Notes under the pieces: model-generated
Database searches by the model: none
What the model was told of the DNA's origin: nothing
The model's input: the letters and a program-made list of their open reading frames with translations, nothing else
Shown: positions 35,232-43,732 of the stretch, piece after piece
How positions within the stretch are numbered: the first letter of the stretch is position 1
How the letters are laid out: the number at the start of each line of letters is the position of its first letter
NCBI GenBank assembly: GCA_027488375.1
Contig: JAIYBW010000009.1
Location: 1 to 64,000 of the forward strand
Direction of reading: 5' to 3'
DNA: 64,000 nucleotides
DNA from: Pseudomonadota bacterium
GTDB taxonomy: Bacteria; Bdellovibrionota; Bacteriovoracia; Bacteriovoracales; Bacteriovoracaceae
Program-made: the position numbers and the translations under genes

Positions 35232-35390
35232 ATGGGAACATATCACCCTGAAACTGCCTTGAAACTAGCAACTGTTAAAATTACAGAGTTAATAGGCTCT
35301 GATATTAATGACCCTCCAGATTTATCTGAATTATTAAACTTTATGACCAGGGTGTGTGAAGTTTTTACATGCATTCAAGATAGTGGTTGA
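35232..35390 (+). CDS. Small ORF divergent from the radical SAM gene
   Basis: A 52-codon ORF (MGTYHPETALKLATVKITEL and on to SELLNFMTRVCEVFTCIQDS) has protein-like composition and sits between the radical SAM and metallophosphoesterase genes on the opposite strand. No good ribosome site is visible. An in-frame ATG lies 15 nt upstream. It may be a small regulator, a gene remnant or chance. Confidence 0.35.
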   Translation: MGTYHPETALKLATVKITELIGSDINDPPDLSELLNFMTRVCEVFTCIQDSG

Positions 35391-35407
35391 GTGTTTTCTA
35401 TTGAATT

Positions 35408-35998
35408 TTACCCAGGACATAGATGAGTGTCTTTATTCTTCCAAATCCAGCTTAAGACATAGGTTTCAGAAATAAAATAATATGATTTAGTCCATGTGGA
35501 ACGAAATACAGTGTTACTAAAATTGAGTTTGCTCCCAATTGAGGAATATTTTATTTTTTGAATACATTTATCATCCCAATATGCATGCACGGCCCGAAAA
35601 TTTCCGGCCTCATACCAGAGTGGTAGATTCCATATCCAATTGAGAAAGCGTTTATTTTCAGATTCAGAGAGCTGATTGAGAGTTTCTTGGCATTGATGAG
35701 TATTTTTTTCACTTCTGCGTCTTAAATAGCCCTCTCCGGTCTTTGTTGCCGTGTGAAAGGCAAGATAGTTGTATTCGTGATTCCCCATGACGGTTAGTGC
35801 TGATCCCAATTCAGCCATAGGAATAACAATATTTAGAACTTCCAAAATTTTTGGTCCGCGGTCAATAAAATCACCCAGGAAGAATACCTTTCGAGATGGA
35901 TGCTGATAAACTCCCCCTTGTTTTTGATACCCAAGCTTTTGAAGGAGTGCTTCAAGCTTGTCGGCATGACCGTGAATATCGCCAATGAAATCGAACAT
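35408..35998 (-). CDS. Metallophosphoesterase, C-terminally truncated
   Basis: This 196-residue protein has the calcineurin-like metal-binding motifs GDIHGH (6-11), GDFIDRG (~47) and GNHEYN (~77), then a late His in VHAYWDD (~139), as in ApaH/PrpE-type phosphatases. Family members usually continue another ~80-120 residues to a GHYW/GHT motif that supplies the last metal ligand; here the frame ends at HLCPG with no continuation found. It may be inactive or a shortened form. It starts 1 nt after the preceding stop in a three-gene operon. Confidence 0.8.
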   Translation of the reverse strand: MFDFIGDIHGHADKLEALLQKLGYQKQGGVYQHPSRKVFFLGDFIDRGPKILEVLNIVIPMAELGSALTVMGNHEYNYLAFHTATKTGEGYLRRRSEKNTHQCQETLNQLSESENKRFLNWIWNLPLWYEAGNFRAVHAYWDDKCIQKIKYSSIGSKLNFSNTVFRSTWTKSYYFISETYVLSWIWKNKDTHLCPG

Positions 35999-35999
35999 A

Positions 36000-37154
36000 T
36001 TAGCTTACCTTTCTGCCTTTCTCAGCTTCTACCATATCTGGTATCGGCAATCCCCCGTCTGGATCTGAGTCGTAAATCAGCCTTATTGTATCAAGAGAGA
36101 GTCTGTCATCGATACAGAAATCTAAGGAGTAGCCCGGCCCCTGAAACCCACCTGCACTTTTAAATTCTTCATCGGTTGCTCCGTGCCCCTCAGGCCCACG
36201 CAAATGATCTCGCCTTCTAGAATTCATGACCATATCTAGCCGAGCGTAAGTTCCAGTTGAAGCCAATAAAATATTGGGGAAATAGCCATGCTCTAATTTG
36301 AATTCCTTGACCCATAAATGAAGTTGATCGTCCCAGTTTGAAAGAGCACTAAAGGTGAATGTTTTAGTTATAAGCAAGGGTGCTGGGTTTTGATGATTCA
36401 TAATCATCTCTTTCATGGAGTCATAGAATTTGCTATCCACATCTAGGGAGCCTTCATCCCATTTGATCATCGCCCCTTCAGTTGAATAATGAACACCAAC
36501 TAAGGTAATTCCTTCTTTATCCAACTTTTTTAATATTTCATCGACCTCTTCTATTGGCACTTCATGGAAATCAAGGAAGGCCGTAATTAAAGGTGAAATA
36601 AAAGGGATCTCTTCAAGTTGGTGCAAGCAGGGAGCACTCAATATCATCCCATATTTTGCATTTTTTTTAGCATCGAGATTCTCACACTGAAATGCAGACT
36701 TTAAATTTGAGGTCAGAAAGTTGTCATCAAGGTATTCTGGGTAAAAAAGACCAATCATTAGTTTTTTATGATTAAGATTTTCATCACAAAATGAAAGAAT
36801 GTTCCTTGAGCTTGGAAATGATCTTTTTAAAATCATATAGCTTGAATCACGAAGGATATTTTGAATCCGTAAAGAGTCTGAATCTTCATTTAACTCCATT
36901 TCCTTGATCATCTGAGGATAAATAGGATCGATGTGATAGAGTCTTTCAAGATAATTGGGCTGTTTTTTTAAATCTTCAAGATCGGCGAACTTGAGGAGTA
37001 AAAAATTAAGACAAGTATCGGCCTTATAATCAAGTGCATGGGAGATAAGAGATTTCCCATCAATAACAAGATTGATATCCCCTCCCTCATCGGCATAATT
37101 GATGATTCCGAAATTATCGTCTTCTTTGAGAATATCTAAGATGTTCCGACTCAT
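36000..37154 (-). CDS. Unknown 384-residue protein in deacetylase-fold operon
   Basis: I do not recognise the family. The N-terminal part (GGDINLVIDGKSLISHALDY, then KADTCLNFLLLK) resembles an ankyrin-like helical pair; the C-terminal part is mixed alpha/beta with GYFPNILLASTGTYARLDMV and a conserved-looking GPEGHGATDEEF segment. No signal or membrane segments. It overlaps the deacetylase-fold gene by 4 nt (ATGA) and is followed 1 nt later by the phosphoesterase, so the three work as one unit. Confidence 0.75.
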   Translation of the reverse strand: MSRNILDILKEDDNFGIINYADEGGDINLVIDGKSLISHALDYKADTCLNFLLLKFADLEDLKKQPNYLERLYHIDPIYPQMIKEMELNEDSDSLRIQNILRDSSYMILKRSFPSSRNILSFCDENLNHKKLMIGLFYPEYLDDNFLTSNLKSAFQCENLDAKKNAKYGMILSAPCLHQLEEIPFISPLITAFLDFHEVPIEEVDEILKKLDKEGITLVGVHYSTEGAMIKWDEGSLDVDSKFYDSMKEMIMNHQNPAPLLITKTFTFSALSNWDDQLHLWVKEFKLEHGYFPNILLASTGTYARLDMVMNSRRRDHLRGPEGHGATDEEFKSAGGFQGPGYSLDFCIDDRLSLDTIRLIYDSDPDGGLPIPDMVEAEKGRKVS

Positions 37155-38011
37155 TTGACCTCCTGATTCAATTTATCTGCAAACCAGGCCGCATTGAACA
37201 TGAATCCGTGAAGGTCAAGAACTTTAGAAATTCCGCCATCCTCATCTTTCTGATAACCTCCGGCCAAAGATACTACCATTGGGATTTTTTTCTGGGCAAA
37301 AGGCTTAATCACTATTGAATCACGCATTTCCATTTGTTCGGTTGTAAGATACCCACCAAGAGGATCATCAATATGAGAATCAACCCCGGCGTTATAGATA
37401 ATGAGATCACAGTTATTAAATGATTCTACGATCCCTGGGAGTGCTTCAATCCACTTTGCTGATCCTTGAAGGAGTCGTGGATCTCCTCCAAAACTATAGT
37501 GTTGAATAAAATCAAGTTTAAGGCGATTGATGATTTCCTGGGTTCCATCACCATAATGGCAATCTAAATCAATGATGCCGACTTTTTTTGCACCGGCTTG
37601 ATGTGCCTTTATCGCCGCAAGGACCAAAAAGTTAAAAGTACAATACCCTCCTCCACTGCTGTATCTGGCATGATGAGCCCCCGAAGTTGGTGAGATGGTG
37701 ATTGACTTATTTTTAAATGCATCGAGAGTCGCCTCAACCATTGAGCCGCAGATCCAGGGAAGGGCAGCGGCAACCTCAGGACTTTTATTTCCGAAGCCAT
37801 TGGATGTTTTGAGCCCTAGAACTCCGTCTACATAATCTGAAGAGTGTACGAGTTTTAGATCCTCCCTTGATGAAGGAGTGAACTCTTGAATGTGAAATTC
37901 TTGCCCCCTCTTTTTCCATGATTCCACAACGAGTTCTGGCTTGCCCGCTGAAGGACTGAAAGATGAGTTGTTTTTTACGCTTTGATTTTTTGAATAGAAG
38001 ACTTTCAACAT
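37151..38011 (-). CDS. Histone-deacetylase-fold hydrolase (class II/acetylpolyamine amidohydrolase-like)
   Basis: This 286-residue arginase-fold zinc hydrolase carries the catalytic His pair in SGAHHARYSSGGGYCTFN (~108), metal ligands Asp and His in DLDCHYGDGTQE (~150) and the third Asp in NAGVDSHIDDPLGG (~205). It is shorter than typical family members (~340). It may remove acyl groups from proteins, polyamines or acetyl-modified small molecules; within an accessory island a role in defence or metabolite clearance is inferred, not shown. A GACA-N5-TGTC palindrome lies 47 bp upstream. Confidence 0.88.
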   Translation of the reverse strand: MLKVFYSKNQSVKNNSSFSPSAGKPELVVESWKKRGQEFHIQEFTPSSREDLKLVHSSDYVDGVLGLKTSNGFGNKSPEVAAALPWICGSMVEATLDAFKNKSITISPTSGAHHARYSSGGGYCTFNFLVLAAIKAHQAGAKKVGIIDLDCHYGDGTQEIINRLKLDFIQHYSFGGDPRLLQGSAKWIEALPGIVESFNNCDLIIYNAGVDSHIDDPLGGYLTTEQMEMRDSIVIKPFAQKKIPMVVSLAGGYQKDEDGGISKVLDLHGFMFNAAWFADKLNQEVK

Positions 38012-38057
38012 GAGAACCTCCTAAGTTATGCAGACAAGGCAATAATATAGGAGGGGG

Positions 38058-38074
38058 TAGACAATTAGTGTCTA
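38058..38074. promoter_or_regulatory. GACA-N5-TGTC palindrome before deacetylase-fold operon
   Basis: TAGACA-attag-TGTCTA, a perfect 6-bp arm palindrome, lies 47 bp upstream of the first gene; one arm (TAGACA) can also serve as a -35-like element before TATATT. It matches the sites at 20882, 42520, 42908, 48815 and 55238. Confidence 0.6.
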
Positions 38075-38170
38075 ACCAGAATCCGTGCTTTTAGGTTGAA
38101 TAATTTAAATGAATTAGATTTTTTCTTTCTCTTGTTACCGGCCATCTTTTACCAATTACCTCGGAACATT

Positions 38171-38280
38171 GATGGCTCAAAATCAAGAGATTTTAGGCAG
38201 AAGATTTTTTAAGCGAAGAAGCTTATGAATAATAAGAGACTGAGGTCGGAACAAGCTTGGAACGATGATCAGTGGTTTAG
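38171..38280 (-). repeat. Structured 3' element, copy B (degenerate)
   Basis: Contains the conserved CAAGAGATTTTAGGCAG block and the terminal hairpin CTTAT-gaata-ATAAG (38222-38236). The right half is shortened (AACGATGATCAGTGGTTTAG) and the outer arms no longer pair. It overlaps the stop codon of the 78-residue ORF at 38277. It follows copy C with one small gene between them, as in a cassette array. Confidence 0.65.
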
Positions 38281-38513
38281 TAACGAGAACCTTTAGCTCT
38301 GGAGACTTCACCAATTTTTTTGGGTTTCACTGTTTTTGCCAGATTTCTTTTCCAATTGGGCTCAAATTGATTATGTGCAATCCTTAGATTTTTAGGGCGC
38401 TCTTCGGAAGTGAGAAGATCTTGCTCAAGGTTTTCTTGGGGTTTGACTGGCAATTTTGGGGTCATAAAATATCCTATGGTTTTGTACTCAGGCTTTATCA
38501 CTGGGAGTTTCAT
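38277..38513 (-). CDS. Small basic protein followed by structured element
   Basis: This 78-residue protein is Lys/Pro-rich (PKLPVKPQENLEQDLL; NLAKTVKPKKIGEVSRAKGS), with no signal or known domain. Weak ribosome site (GGTGTGACTG). It lies between element copies C and B in the same orientation, so it looks like the gene of one cassette. Its reality as a protein is uncertain. Confidence 0.45.
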   Translation of the reverse strand: MKLPVIKPEYKTIGYFMTPKLPVKPQENLEQDLLTSEERPKNLRIAHNQFEPNWKRNLAKTVKPKKIGEVSRAKGSRY

Positions 38514-38738
38514 CAGTCACACCATTTTTTGTTTTAATTTTCTAAGCGTAAAACTCAGACCTTTTTTTGAACCCTATGTAATTAGGTCATGATTTCAACT
38601 TGCCTAAATTGCATGAATTATTGCTTTTTAAATCGTAGAGTCAAGGAACTTGCTTGTATGTGTAGAAGCCTTGTCATCCGGTAAGTTTGATATCCGCCCT
38701 TCTTGAACCCGAACCCTGTACTATGTTGTCCCAAATAC

Positions 38739-38862
38739 TGAGGACTCAAAACCAAGAAATTCTAGGCAGAAGGAGGAGTTTATGAAGGAGCATACGGACT
38801 GAGTATGTGACTGAGGAAGCTTCTTCTTTTAACAACGAAGATCGATGTGTTTTCAGACCTCA
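38739..38862 (-). repeat. Structured 3' element, copy C
   Basis: 124 bp. Outer arms TGAGGACT (38739-38746) and AGACCTCA (38855-38862) pair with one mismatch; then AAAAC/GTTTT, 5-nt spacers, block CAAGAAATTCTAGGCAGA and GAAGATC, and hairpin CATAC/GTATG (38791-38807). It starts 4 nt after the stop of the exonuclease gene. Confidence 0.8.
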
Positions 38863-38866
38863 TCTA

Positions 38867-39739
38867 TTAGGCTTTGAAGCGGTCTCGGAGATTGATGGTC
38901 GTCATTTCCGCATCCATCCTCCCCTTCGGATAAACCTCCTCCTCAAGAAACACCTTCATTGCATCTAGCTCTGTTTCCGGAATAAGCTTCGTCCAAAATT
39001 TATTAGCCCCATCCCACGAAAAACCGTTCGCTTTAAGAAGATCTTTGGACTCATAGGGCGCCTTTATGCAATCAACTCTTACTTGCTTTGTTTTAGCGTT
39101 TTGAAGAATTTCTTTTAAATAATCACCCTGAAGAAGAATATTCGCGAGAGCATCGATGTCAGTAAGGGCCCGGTGACCAGCATAGTGAAAACCATGAAAA
39201 ATGCTGAGGAGCTCTTGCTTTGAAGAGAGAAATCCTTTAGCTCCCCAATCCACTTGAACAAATGAGCATGCCCAAATCTTTGATCCTGATATATCCCTAA
39301 CTTCTGGGACTGATTCAATCATGGGCCTATCAAATCCCGCATTGTGGGCGAGAACGAAATCTGACTCACCAATGAGTCTTGAGACAATACTCCAATCAAT
39401 CTTTTTACCTTTAACATCTTCTTTCGTAATCCCCGTGATCTCTGTAATGGCCTCAGTGATCTCATTTTTTACAGGCTCGTTTAACTCTGAGTACTCTTCT
39501 ACTGGCTTAATGAGGTAGTGATCTTTTTTGTGATAAATCCACTTTCTAATCGCAATCTCGATGATTTCATCATTCTCATGATCAAGTCCGGTTGTTTCTG
39601 TATCGAGTATTACACAAAACCCCATGTCAGCAGTTTTCTCTACAGCTTTTGAGAAAAGCTCTTTTGGAAGTTCTATGAACTCTTGAATTGTGATGCTTCG
39701 ATCTGGGTTATAAATCTTATCAACGAAAAATTTTTTCAT
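38867..39739 (-). CDS. DnaQ-like DEDD 3'-5' exonuclease
   Basis: This 290-residue protein has the DEDDh motifs: LDTETTGLDHENDEIIEIA (Asp46, Glu48), LAHNAGFDRPMIE (~135) and AGHRALTDIDALANIL (His and Asp, ~190). The ~70-residue C-terminal domain (RVDCIKAPYESKDLLKANGF, then WDGANKFWTK) is a small beta-rich module seen after such exonucleases. It would degrade or proofread DNA or RNA. The gene is followed after 4 nt by structured element copy C. The ATG at 39739 has no strong ribosome site (AAAGGCACCC). Confidence 0.88.
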   Translation of the reverse strand: MKKFFVDKIYNPDRSITIQEFIELPKELFSKAVEKTADMGFCVILDTETTGLDHENDEIIEIAIRKWIYHKKDHYLIKPVEEYSELNEPVKNEITEAITEITGITKEDVKGKKIDWSIVSRLIGESDFVLAHNAGFDRPMIESVPEVRDISGSKIWACSFVQVDWGAKGFLSSKQELLSIFHGFHYAGHRALTDIDALANILLQGDYLKEILQNAKTKQVRVDCIKAPYESKDLLKANGFSWDGANKFWTKLIPETELDAMKVFLEEEVYPKGRMDAEMTTINLRDRFKA

Positions 39740-39814
39740 GGGTGCCTTTCGATTTTTAGATTTCAGATTAATTTCAGAGAAGAAATATATAATTTCAATG
39801 CAACAAAATATTTC

Positions 39815-41248
39815 TCATTTATTTTTTTTCGATTTTACCAGACTAACTAATTTGCCAAGAGGCTGATCCATAAAAATATGTGATCTTTGCCAGCAATCGA
39901 TTGTAAATCCATCCATATTATTAAAAGCTAGACAACCATCATTATTAAAAGAAATTATAATAGAATCTGGTTTTACATAATACAAGTCATTTAGATCTTT
40001 TAGAAGATTTGCTCTCTCGATAAATTCATTCTCACCTCTTTTTAGCCATGATTTTAATAAATTCAATGCTTGAAAATATTCTTTACCATAATCATCTGTA
40101 ACATTTAAAAGAAAATCTAATTCGGTTATTGATTTTTCAAGATTTTCAATCGTTGAAAAATAAACACAGTTTGCCAAGATGCTTGAGATCCTTACAAATT
40201 TATACTTTTCAACGTTATTGAAGTTCGCCAACGGACCAAATGTATTAAGATATTCAAATTTTTGAGCATTATCTAGTAACTGAAATTTGCAATTTGAATA
40301 AATAGGGTATGGTATATATTTCGAATCTGTTGGCTCGACATCAAACATTAAGTCAAAATCGAGTGGTTTAAATTCCTTGTAAAAATCTCTTAGTATGTAA
40401 TCTTTTTTCTTATCTTCTTCTATGCAAGAGATTAATTGCTCATGTAGTTTTAAGTATTGTATTTCATCAATGCATGAATTAATGAAAGCATAATCAACAC
40501 CGGGAATTGATTTCAAATTCAATTCTTTTAGAGGATTCAGTGAAATTTTTAGTTTTCCTGCCTTAGAGTATAAATCTCTCAATTCTCTAAAATTTTTAAC
40601 TAAATTCAGATTTTTATCTTTAACCTGATTAATTAAGTCTTGCGCTTCGTGAAAAGAATTTATATCTATTTTTACCTCAATGAGACATAGATATACCTCG
40701 AGCATAAATGATTTGGCATCATAATCCATATTTGATTCATAATTTTCAATGGAATTATTTCTCTCTTCTCTGAATTTTGAGTTTTGCTCTCTTGAGAGAT
40801 ATTCATGAAACAAGCTAAAGGTATCATTCAGCAACTTCATATCTTCTGTTTTACCACCAAGATCGGGGTGATGTTTTTTTGAAGCTGTTTTATAAAGTCG
40901 TTTTAATTGATCTGTATTGAAGTTATTTTCATTTTTTGAAATATTTAATAACTCAAATCCTTTAGGCGATAATCCACATAGCTCGTCAACAAGCTTAGAT
41001 TTTTTTTCAAATTTATTATCAAGTATCCTATTTTTTCCAATAAGATCATCAAGAATTTTAATGTTATCTACTGAGGCATCTATGATAATTAAAAAATCCC
41101 CTAAAAGTTTTTCTGCAACTTCATAATATTTCCTTTTAAATGTTATCCTGCGAAAAGATTTAAAGAACTGAATAAACTCTTTTACTTCAATATAGTTTTC
41201 AACAAAATTTAAATTCACAGGAATTGATTTATTTAAAATTAAATCCAT
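39815..41248 (-). CDS. J-domain protein with long helical region
   Basis: This 477-residue protein carries a J domain at ~118-155 (LKRLYKTASKKHHPDLGGKT) with the HPD motif needed to stimulate Hsp70 (DnaK) ATPase. The rest is mostly helical, without a Gly/Phe or zinc region, so it is a class C J protein. The substrate is unknown; J proteins on mobile elements can recruit host DnaK for replication or protein remodelling. No structured element follows it, unlike its neighbours. Confidence 0.83.
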   Translation of the reverse strand: MDLILNKSIPVNLNFVENYIEVKEFIQFFKSFRRITFKRKYYEVAEKLLGDFLIIIDASVDNIKILDDLIGKNRILDNKFEKKSKLVDELCGLSPKGFELLNISKNENNFNTDQLKRLYKTASKKHHPDLGGKTEDMKLLNDTFSLFHEYLSREQNSKFREERNNSIENYESNMDYDAKSFMLEVYLCLIEVKIDINSFHEAQDLINQVKDKNLNLVKNFRELRDLYSKAGKLKISLNPLKELNLKSIPGVDYAFINSCIDEIQYLKLHEQLISCIEEDKKKDYILRDFYKEFKPLDFDLMFDVEPTDSKYIPYPIYSNCKFQLLDNAQKFEYLNTFGPLANFNNVEKYKFVRISSILANCVYFSTIENLEKSITELDFLLNVTDDYGKEYFQALNLLKSWLKRGENEFIERANLLKDLNDLYYVKPDSIIISFNNDGCLAFNNMDGFTIDCWQRSHIFMDQPLGKLVSLVKSKKNK

Positions 41249-41363
41249 TGTGATCCTAGCTAGGTTTTAATTTTTAGAAATATTTTCTTTGTAAGTATTG
41301 TTCTCTCCCTGAATCCTCTATAATGGTATTTACGGTTTTCCCTCATCCTTAATCCAATCCCTG

Positions 41364-41483
41364 AGGACTCAAAACCAAGAGATTCTAGGCAGAAGTTTTT
41401 TCGATCGAAGGAGCTTATGTTCATATAAGTGACTGAGATCGGAACAATCTTATAACAACGAAGATCGCCGTGTTTTCAGTCCT
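41364..41483 (-). repeat. Structured 3' element, copy D
   Basis: 120 bp. Outer arms AGGACT (41364-41369) and AGTCCT (41478-41483), AAAAC/GTTTT, 5-nt spacers CAAGA and GCCGT, helix GATTC/GAAGATC with a 2-nt bulge, block TAGGCAGA, and terminal hairpin CTTAT/ATAAG (41414-41429). It begins about 6 nt after the stop of the WYL regulator gene. Confidence 0.82.
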
Positions 41484-41489
41484 AACTAC

Positions 41490-42512
41490 CTATGAAGCTT
41501 TAAGTCCTTTTTTCCAAATCTCCTTAACTTTCTCATAAACCCCGCTCGGCCTAATCTCTCTAATAAACTCCCCATACTGGGCAAGCAGCCTCACCACCTC
41601 ATCACTATCATTAACAGTGAAAGTGATTTCAAATAACCCATCTTTTAGGACTTCAATCTTTTGAGATGAATGAATCTTCTGTTCTCTAAACTTTAAGGCC
41701 ATGGGTTTAGTGCAAACAATCGCATAATCAATCACGGCTTCTTGACCCTTGCCGTAGCCACCGAAAACATGTTCAAGTTTGATCTCTTTCGCTCTTTTCT
41801 TATCTACCGGAATTTCACTCCGTACAGGTTTATGAATTCTTGAAATTCTCAGCATCTTTATTTCATTATCTTCGCAGTCATAGACATAAAGATAAGGAGC
41901 TCCTACAAAGTGAAGCTTTAGTGGCGCAAACGATCTTTTCCGATTAGAAAATCTTGCCTCATCCGGAGATGAGTAGTGGCACTCAAAAACTTTTCCCTTC
42001 CTTAAACAAGTGAGAACCGTTTCAAAAACACCTGGCCCAATCTCTCCCCCTTCTCCCAGGATAGTTGGTGCCGTATTGGACATGCTTTTAAGATGCTCAA
42101 ATTCTTTGGCTAATGCCTTTGGAAGTTTACTCACAAGTGTGGTTTCAACATCGCCACAAAGGCTCTTAAGCACCTTGGGCGACATCTGTTTTAAACTCTC
42201 AAGAGCAAGGATAATAGTTTGAAGCTGGCCCTCATCAAATGTGAGTTCGAAATCTAGTTTGAATTCCCCATCAAAATAAAAGCGCCGTGGGTTTGAAGCC
42301 GTTTCAGAAAGTGGATGATCTAAGGAGATGTCTTCAATGTCTCTTTCAACTGTCTTTCTATTGATCTCAAATCCTTCGCTATTGAGGCGATCAGAGATTT
42401 CAGTTATGGATAAAGCTGACTCCTCAGAAGTCATCGAGAGGAGACGTTTTATTTGATTCTGACGTTGAACCTTCGTTTTATCAGTGGCGTACTTAGGCAT
42501 CAGTAACCCCAT
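41490..42512 (-). CDS. WYL-domain transcription regulator (BrxR/CapW/PafBC-like)
   Basis: This 340-residue protein has an N-terminal winged HTH (~15-65, SALSITEISDRLNSEGFEIN then RKTVERDIEDI), a WYL domain (~165-245, CHYSSPDEARFSNRKRSFAP, LYVYDCEDNEIKMLRISRIH) and a C-terminal WCX-type domain. WYL regulators sense nucleic-acid ligands and control defence or DNA-damage genes. A GACA-N5-TGTC palindrome sits 8 bp before ATG 42512, indicating autorepression; a second ATG at 42500 is an alternative start. Element copy D follows its stop. Confidence 0.88.
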   Translation of the reverse strand: MGLLMPKYATDKTKVQRQNQIKRLLSMTSEESALSITEISDRLNSEGFEINRKTVERDIEDISLDHPLSETASNPRRFYFDGEFKLDFELTFDEGQLQTIILALESLKQMSPKVLKSLCGDVETTLVSKLPKALAKEFEHLKSMSNTAPTILGEGGEIGPGVFETVLTCLRKGKVFECHYSSPDEARFSNRKRSFAPLKLHFVGAPYLYVYDCEDNEIKMLRISRIHKPVRSEIPVDKKRAKEIKLEHVFGGYGKGQEAVIDYAIVCTKPMALKFREQKIHSSQKIEVLKDGLFEITFTVNDSDEVVRLLAQYGEFIREIRPSGVYEKVKEIWKKGLKAS

Positions 42513-42519
42513 GAAAAGC

Positions 42520-42536
42520 TAGACATATTATGTCCA
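42520..42536. promoter_or_regulatory. GACA-N5-TGTC palindrome before WYL regulator gene
   Basis: TAGACA-tatta-TGTCCA lies immediately before the WYL start and, on that strand, includes a -10-like TAATAT. It is the most direct hint that this WYL protein, or its mini-HTH neighbour, binds the motif. Confidence 0.6.
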
Positions 42537-42564
42537 ACCTTTTCGGTTGGTTATCTTTAAAAGT

Positions 42565-42885
42565 TTAGACTAAAGCGCGTTTTAGCTTCTGATAAAGCTC
42601 TGAATTTTGGTCCAATAGCTCTATTAAAAGTCTTATCTCTTCAACCTTAAGAGCAAGCTCAACCTCTACTGGCTTAATTAGCTGATACCTTGTTGGAAGA
42701 CCACTTAAGATACCTAGGTAGCCATCCTCCACCATATCAATAACATCTCTTTCAATCGTCTTTCGTGAGATTTTCAGATCCAATCTATTCACCATGGCTT
42801 CATGGATCTCTGAAACAGTAACTCCGCCGGACTGTAAGCGAAGAAAATTTCTAATTTTTCTAAGCCGCTCAATTCTTTTGTTCAT
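42565..42885 (-). CDS. Mini HTH regulator (WYL-type N-terminus only)
   Basis: This 106-residue protein has a winged HTH like that of WYL/DeoR regulators, with the shared helix SRKTIERDVIDMVEDGYLGI, then a short helical tail (EVELALKVEEIRLLIELLDQ). There is no WYL sensor domain. Close paralogues are encoded at 47898-48254 and, more distantly, 45631-45978. It may antagonise or co-bind with the WYL regulator encoded 52 bp downstream. Confidence 0.8.
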   Translation of the reverse strand: MNKRIERLRKIRNFLRLQSGGVTVSEIHEAMVNRLDLKISRKTIERDVIDMVEDGYLGILSGLPTRYQLIKPVEVELALKVEEIRLLIELLDQNSELYQKLKRALV

Positions 42886-42907
42886 TAGATGTTTTTAACA
42901 AATGAGT

Positions 42908-42924
42908 TCGACAAAAAATGTCTA
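42908..42924. promoter_or_regulatory. GACA-N5-TGTC palindrome in divergent promoter region
   Basis: TCGACA-aaaaa-TGTCTA lies between the mini-HTH gene (23 bp away, minus strand) and the lipoprotein gene (38 bp away, plus strand) and could control both. Confidence 0.55.
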
Positions 42925-42961
42925 ACAAATAGCCTAAAATTTATAAAAAATTGGAGGTCTT

Positions 42962-43549
42962 ATGAATTGTTCGCAATTAATTGTTATTGGTCTTTTACTT
43001 CTTACTTCCTGCGCTTCAATGTATGAAGACTATCAAGGACGAACCTTTGTTAGAGAGGATAAACTCAGAGAGTATAGGCCCATTGATGCTAAAGCTTATG
43101 GCATCGAGGATAAAAATCTTAGTATCTCTTATGTCCCAGACATCGTTGATTCCGGTGTAGCCTTTACTTTTAAAAACAAGACAGACAAAGCAATTAAAAT
43201 TATCTGGGATGAAACAGTCTATATTTCACCCTTAGGGAGTTCAGAGGCTGTTCACCATACAGGTGTGACAATAGCCGACAGATCAAATACTAAGCCGCCT
43301 ACAATGATTCCTCCAAAGGCAACTCACAATGATGAAATTATTGTTAACTCATTAGTTCAGTTTACAGGTGAGTCCTGGGCTTATAGTCCAATATGTGGTT
43401 CCAGAAGTGTTTATGATCATTCACTAGATGATCAAGGCTGTGTGAATAAAGTATTTGGATTTTATGTTACTTATGAAATTGATGGAAAGAAGAACGCTTT
43501 AACCGTGAAATATGAATATCTCGGAAGTAAGCCTAAAGAGAAAAAATAG
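42962..43549 (+). CDS. Predicted lipoprotein, unknown
   Basis: This 195-residue protein has a lipobox signal (LLLLTSC-A, Cys17) and a beta-rich mature domain (SISYVPDIVDSGVAFTFKNK, then TDKAIKIIWDETVYIS) resembling an immunoglobulin-like fold. It has a strong ribosome site (TTGGAGGTCTT), is followed by a clear terminator, and probably sits in the envelope. Confidence 0.8.
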   Translation: MNCSQLIVIGLLLLTSCASMYEDYQGRTFVREDKLREYRPIDAKAYGIEDKNLSISYVPDIVDSGVAFTFKNKTDKAIKIIWDETVYISPLGSSEAVHHTGVTIADRSNTKPPTMIPPKATHNDEIIVNSLVQFTGESWAYSPICGSRSVYDHSLDDQGCVNKVFGFYVTYEIDGKKNALTVKYEYLGSKPKEKK

Positions 43550-43566
43550 AAAGCCCACCATTTGGA

Positions 43567-43612
43567 AAAAACTCAAGGTTTGGGTCTTAAAAGGCCGAAA
43601 GCTTGAGTTTTT
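43567..43612 (+). terminator. Rho-independent terminator after lipoprotein gene
   Basis: AAAAACTCAAG (43567-43577) pairs with CTTGAGTTTTT (43602-43612), the right arm ending in T residues. It lies 18 nt after the lipoprotein stop. The 24-nt loop is long, but the stem and T tract are convincing. Confidence 0.65.
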
Positions 43613-43686
43613 GAAACTTAGAGTTTTCATCTCAAGGTAATCTTAAGATTTATAATCCTATCATCAATATTTAGATTCTCTTAAGG

Positions 43687-43725
43687 TTCATATTATTGAC
43701 CCAATATGAAATAGAAGCTGATACT
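43687..43725 (+). promoter_or_regulatory. Promoter with inverted repeat before CheY-like gene
   Basis: TTGACC (43696-43701), 18 nt, GATACT (43720-43725). TTCATATT (43687-43694) and AATATGAA (43703-43710) form an 8-bp inverted repeat that straddles the -35, so a repressor could block this promoter. The start codon is 8 nt after the -10, implying a near-leaderless transcript. Confidence 0.45.
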
Positions 43726-43732
43726 GCTTCCC

